64,000 nucleotides of DNA, taken from assembly GCA_944367535.1 (NCBI GenBank), contig CALVWQ010000005.1, forward strand, positions 1 to 64,000, in the 5' to 3' direction. How positions within the stretch are numbered: position 1 is the first letter of the stretch; each line of letters opens with the position of its first letter. The notes beneath the pieces are model-generated. The model was not told the DNA's origin. It searched no databases and saw only the letters and a list, made by a program, of their open reading frames with translations. Made by a program: the position numbers and the translations under genes. The DNA comes from an uncultured Clostridia bacterium. GTDB taxonomy: Bacteria; Bacillota; Clostridia; Christensenellales; Borkfalkiaceae. Shown piece by piece: positions 60,864-64,000 of this stretch.

Positions 60864-61090
60864 ACTACCAGGTCCCCCGCACAGTATTTTTTTACAAACA
60901 GCCCTTCGCCCGCAATGGTAAGCCCGCCCTTTTTCAGGCGCAATTCTATTTTGTCGGGAGAATAACTCTTTATCGACCCGACATTTTGAAGATATATTGC
61001 GCAATCGCCGTACATAACTGCCTTAAACAGCGGTTCGGCGGGCATTTCTCCGAGTTTAAAACTCTGCAATATGTTATCAATAAAACCCAT
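60830..61090 (-). CDS. yqfC: Sporulation protein YqfC (YabP family)
   Basis: 86 residues; YabP/YqfC core: AVMYGDCAIYLQNVGSIKSY, IELRLKKGGLTIAGEGLFVK. Lies immediately before yqfD as in other endospore formers and shares its transcript. Its presence with yqfD indicates a spore-forming ancestry, although it does not prove that this organism sporulates. Confidence 0.9.
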   Translation of the reverse strand: MGFIDNILQSFKLGEMPAEPLFKAVMYGDCAIYLQNVGSIKSYSPDKIELRLKKGGLTIAGEGLFVKKYCAGDLVVCGKIDTISRI

Positions 61091-61281
61091 TACGCCACCC
61101 GTAATTACAGTTTATGCTTAATACGTCCTTAAAATACCTTTTTTTCGCCGATGCGGGAAAATAGATATGCCGCAACCGTCAAAAGCGGTGACATAGATAT
61201 TATATCAATTAAATAAATTTTTTAAAAAAGGCAAAAAGGGCGGATTTTAATAGACGTTCGGCTCTTTAATTAAATAAAAAT

Positions 61282-61308
61282 TTCCGCGCGGCTTGCTGCC
61301 GCGCGGAA
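61282..61308 (-). terminator. Terminator of the hydratase gene; contents of 61091-61437
   Basis: Perfect 11-bp stem TTCCGCGCGGC / GCCGCGCGGAA with a 5-nt loop; on the minus strand followed by ATTTTTATTT. The rest of 61091-61437 is A/T-rich. It must hold the yqfC promoter; a TATAAT at about 61199-61204 on the minus strand is the best -10 candidate but lacks a clear -35. No gene was found there. Confidence 0.8.
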
Positions 61309-61437
61309 TAAATAATAATTATAATTTTTCAAAACAAAATCTTACAATAATTCCATAAAATTTTTTTTTACATAAATTTTAAGGGTTTATCGCCGATTGC
61401 GTTTCTTATATCGGTTTTTTTATAGTAGTTTATTTTA

Positions 61438-63612
61438 TCAGTTATTCTTCTTATAATAATTTATCAGACAGCCCTTGACTATAATATCTCTTTCCGCGAA
61501 AGTCAGAGGGTCGAGTTTCAGCGTTATCCTGCGCGGTTTGTCGCCGAGCACCTCCGCTTCGAATTCTCTGTGCCCGTCGAGTATGCCCTTTCTTACGTCC
61601 TTAATATAAATATATTCACCGATATTAAAGTCGTTTCTGTCTGAAATAAAGGGAATCATACCCCAGTTTATGAGATTACTGCGATAACGTTTAGTCGCGT
61701 ATTCCGCAGCTATGTTCGCCACGCCGCCGAGCACTCTCTGACAGGACGCCGCCTGTTCTCTTGCAGAACCGTCGCCCGGTTTCACCGCACATACGACGCT
61801 GCCGTAAGTGGTATTTTCCGCGTCGATTCCGAGATTTTCGGGGATGCTCTCCGCTTTTATAGACTTTGCTCTCGCCACATACTGTGGGTCTTTTCTCGAC
61901 AGTGCGAACTCGGCGAGTTTAAGAGGATTAGACCTGTACGACGAAGTTTCGCCGGACGGAATTAATTCGTCGGTCGTGGTTACGGGGTCTTTCAGCACCG
62001 ACGCCACTTTAAGAAGAAGATTATCCTTTAATGCCTCCATCTGCGGCCAGTCGGCGATATTCGGCCCGTAAACCAGGTCTTTGTCGGACGAAGGTTTGCC
62101 CGTGCCGTCAAACACTCTCGCCCTGTAAATCCTGTCGTCGAATTTATATTTTTTCGGGCGTTCGGTGTATTCTACGTCCATGGCGGAAGTTATGGCACCG
62201 CCTGCGCGCGCGGTCGCGGCTATGCTCCTCGCGTCCATGAGCGCTACCGCGGCAAGTTGACCGTTTGCGGGCTTACTGCCCTCTCTGCTCTCGAAATTTC
62301 TCGTCGTATGCCTGACAGAAAGACCGTTATTCTGCGGCACGTCGCCCGCGCCGAAACACGGACCGCAGAAGGCCGTCTTTACGACCGCGCCGTCAACCAT
62401 GAGCCGCGAAACGTACCCGTTTTCTACGAGCGCTTTATACACGGGCTGACTGGACGGATACACGTCAAGCGTAAAATCGTTGTTCGATATCGGATTGTCG
62501 CCGATAATTTCCGCGGCGGCGGCGATGTTTTCGTACATTCCGCCCGCGCAGCCCGCTATGACGCCCTGCTCCACATACACCTTTCCGTCTTTAATCTTGT
62601 CGGTTAATCTGAATTCGCCTTTGCCCTCGGGAAGCAGTTTTTTCCCCGCCTCCTCGCACTGCGACAAAAGTTCGTAAGGACGGGACAGGAAATCACGTAT
62701 CGTGTAAGCGTTGGAGGGGTGAAACGGCAGGGCAATCATGGGCTCGACTTTGCCGAGGTCTATGACTATCCCCCTGTCGTAATATGCGCCTTCTTCGGGC
62801 TCCAATTTCTTATATGCATCCTCCCTGCCGTGAGCGCGGTAATATTCGCGCGTCTTTTCGTCGGTAATCCAAACCGAAGAAAGGCAGGTGGTTTCTGTGG
62901 TCATGACGTCTATTCCGTTCCTGAAATCCATGCTGAGGTTCTTTATGCCTTTTCCGACAAATTCCAGAATCTTATTTTTGACAAAGCCCTTTTTAAACGT
63001 CTCGCGGATAAGCGCGAGTGCGACGTCCTGCGGTCCAACGCCGCGGCGCAGTCTGCCTTTTAAGCACACCGCCACAATTTCAGGAAAGTCTATGTCGTAA
63101 GTCTTGTCGAGAAGTTGCTTTACAAGTTCGGGTCCGCCCTCTCCCACGGCGAGCGTACCGAGTGCGCCGTAACGCGTATGAGAGTCAGAACCGAGTATCA
63201 TAGCCCCCGCAAAAGCGCGCATTTCGCGCATGTATTGGTGAATTACCGCAAGGTGCGGCGGGACGTAAGCTCCGCCGTATTTTTTCGCCGCCGAAAGCCC
63301 GAACACATGGTCGTCCTCGTTTATTGTTCCGCCCACCGCGCACAGCGAATTATGGCAGTTGGTAAGAGTATACGGAAGAGGAAATTCTTTGAGTCCGGAC
63401 GCTTTCGCCGTCTGTATAATCCCCACATACGTTATGTCGTGCGACGTGATTTCGTCGAACTTTATTTTGAGTTTTTCGGGATTGTCGCTTACGTTGTGCG
63501 CCTCCAATATCTTATATGCCATGCTTCCCTTACGGGCAGCGGCATCTGCGGCAGCGCACTTTATAAGTTTGCCGTCAAAGTATTTCACTCCGTAATTTTT
63601 AAGTTTAATCAT
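61438..63612 (-). CDS. Aconitase-family hydratase (YbhJ-like)
   Basis: About 724 residues from the ATG at 63612 (GAAAGGTG upstream; a GTG three codons earlier is less likely). Aconitase features: YTLTNCHNSLCAVGG, GSDSHTRYGALGTLAVGEGG, QGVIAGCAGGMYEN and KTAFCGPCFGAG with the Fe-S cysteines, then a C-terminal swivel domain (YRSNLINWGMIPFI). The large N-terminal-first order fits the YbhJ/hydratase group rather than classical AcnA or LeuC. It probably isomerises a tricarboxylate or related hydroxy acid; citrate is only one option. Stands alone with its own promoter and terminator. Confidence 0.85.
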   Translation of the reverse strand: MIKLKNYGVKYFDGKLIKCAAADAAARKGSMAYKILEAHNVSDNPEKLKIKFDEITSHDITYVGIIQTAKASGLKEFPLPYTLTNCHNSLCAVGGTINEDDHVFGLSAAKKYGGAYVPPHLAVIHQYMREMRAFAGAMILGSDSHTRYGALGTLAVGEGGPELVKQLLDKTYDIDFPEIVAVCLKGRLRRGVGPQDVALALIRETFKKGFVKNKILEFVGKGIKNLSMDFRNGIDVMTTETTCLSSVWITDEKTREYYRAHGREDAYKKLEPEEGAYYDRGIVIDLGKVEPMIALPFHPSNAYTIRDFLSRPYELLSQCEEAGKKLLPEGKGEFRLTDKIKDGKVYVEQGVIAGCAGGMYENIAAAAEIIGDNPISNNDFTLDVYPSSQPVYKALVENGYVSRLMVDGAVVKTAFCGPCFGAGDVPQNNGLSVRHTTRNFESREGSKPANGQLAAVALMDARSIAATARAGGAITSAMDVEYTERPKKYKFDDRIYRARVFDGTGKPSSDKDLVYGPNIADWPQMEALKDNLLLKVASVLKDPVTTTDELIPSGETSSYRSNPLKLAEFALSRKDPQYVARAKSIKAESIPENLGIDAENTTYGSVVCAVKPGDGSAREQAASCQRVLGGVANIAAEYATKRYRSNLINWGMIPFISDRNDFNIGEYIYIKDVRKGILDGHREFEAEVLGDKPRRITLKLDPLTFAERDIIVKGCLINYYKKNN

Positions 63613-63655
63613 ACAAAACACCTTTCGTTTTTTTGCGTTTTCCGCATTTATTGTA

Positions 63656-63685
63656 ATTTTATCATAATGCCCGCAGCAAACGCAA
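63656..63685 (-). promoter_or_regulatory. Promoter of the hydratase gene
   Basis: Minus strand TTGCGT (63680-63685), 18-bp spacer, TAAAAT (63656-63661), about 43 bp upstream of the ATG. Confidence 0.45.
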
Positions 63686-63728
63686 GCGAAAAGATTACCA
63701 AATAAGTCAAAAAAATTAAAATTACGCC

Positions 63729-63757
63729 TTGCTTTTTACGCCGCGTTGTTATACAAT
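63729..63757 (+). promoter_or_regulatory. Promoter of the last gene, leaderless-like geometry
   Basis: TTGCTT (63729-63734), 17-bp spacer, TACAAT (63752-63757). The ATG begins 6 bp after the -10 and no Shine-Dalgarno is present, the same spacing as for the AraC gene at 22638. Confidence 0.5.
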
Positions 63758-63763
63758 ATCAGT

Positions 63764-64000
63764 ATGAAAGTTTTTAAATTCATGTACAGCAAACTCGTAA
63801 TAACTCTGCTTATACTTGTCATACCGCTCGCCGCGGCGGGACTGGGTTGGAACATTTACAACCTCATAACATTTATCGGGGACGGTATTTTGCGTGTCGT
63901 TACATATTCTCTTACCGTCGCGATTACCGCAGCACTGCTCGTATTTATAATCAGCGTACTAGCTTACGGAAGATATGTCATAAAAGACGGAAAACTTTAC
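63764..64000 (+). CDS. Membrane protein, partial at the right edge
   Basis: 79 codons before the window ends. Two hydrophobic segments: LVITLLILVIPLAAAGLGWN and VTYSLTVAITAALLVFIISV, then YGRYVIKDGKLY, suggesting a small cytoplasmic-facing domain such as the PH-like domain that follows two spans in some Firmicutes proteins. Family not established. Divergent from the hydratase gene with 151 bp between starts. Confidence 0.7.
   Translation, partial: MKVFKFMYSKLVITLLILVIPLAAAGLGWNIYNLITFIGDGILRVVTYSLTVAITAALLVFIISVLAYGRYVIKDGKLY

Noticed and set aside
60864..61004. 47-codon N-terminal extension of YqfD
   Set aside because: Lies inside yqfC in another frame and is rich in Arg and Cys, unlike any YqfD N-terminus.

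Overview
The window looks like a chromosomal segment of an uncultivated, spore-forming-lineage Bacillota (class Clostridia; a gut lineage such as Christensenellales/Borkfalkiaceae is my guess, not a demonstrated placement). The main support is the right-hand block: yqfC, yqfD, a PgpH-type HD phosphodiesterase, ybeY, era, a yqzL-like small gene and recO, followed by pyruvate phosphate dikinase (ppdK). This is a Firmicutes housekeeping cluster with sporulation genes. phoH, dgkA and cdd, which often sit in this cluster, are absent here. No rRNA, tRNA or CRISPR array was seen.

Layout. 1-6.4 kb: an accessory/defence patch on the minus strand. It holds several broken small genes, an RloA/RloB (AbiL-like) pair with a disrupted rloB, a Fic protein with its own palindromic operator, an orphan IstA-like HTH protein and a truncated AAA ATPase. 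6.5-22.4 kb: glycan locus 1, minus strand (GH78 rhamnosidase, a GH-like lipoprotein, two CUT1 permeases, a solute-binding lipoprotein, a large modular lipoprotein, a lipoprotein tyrosine phosphatase, a 37-codon small ORF and a large secreted TIM-barrel protein). It is controlled from a divergent AraC gene at 22.6 kb. 23.7-45.7 kb: glycan locus 2, minus strand, probably one long operon (beta-helix protein, two permeases, solute-binding protein, a membrane-anchored LamG-like protein, a secreted metallophosphoesterase, a small ORF, a GH4 galactosidase, a Gfo/Idh/MocA dehydrogenase, a second small ORF, a secreted esterase, a GH relic and a cytosolic GH-like protein). A second AraC regulator lies just upstream at 46.2 kb. 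47-53 kb: a second accessory patch (IS481 relic, Bro-N protein, SF1 helicase-nuclease, HsdR relic, XRE regulator, a compact multi-hairpin element and a second IstA-like gene with an in-frame stop). 53.2-64 kb: the housekeeping block, an aconitase-family hydratase and the start of a membrane protein.

How it works together (inference). Secreted and surface enzymes trim a complex rhamnose/galactose-containing glycan, lipoprotein-fed CUT1 ABC transporters import the products (no ATPase is encoded here, so a shared MsmX-type ATPase elsewhere is likely), and cytosolic GH4, GH78, Gfo/Idh/MocA and GH-like proteins finish the breakdown.

Most interesting signals: (i) three tiny ORFs of 37, 37 and 42 codons, each next to one of the only three proteins carrying a shared secreted module with the signature G-A-S-I-R ... 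G-[IM]-R-F; (ii) a 44-bp operator plus correctly spaced -10 duplicated in front of two transcripts of glycan locus 1; (iii) two paralogous DEP-motif TIM-barrel proteins; (iv) a four-way hairpin element near 52.4 kb; (v) two IstA-like orphan HTH proteins that share a non-transposase C-terminus.
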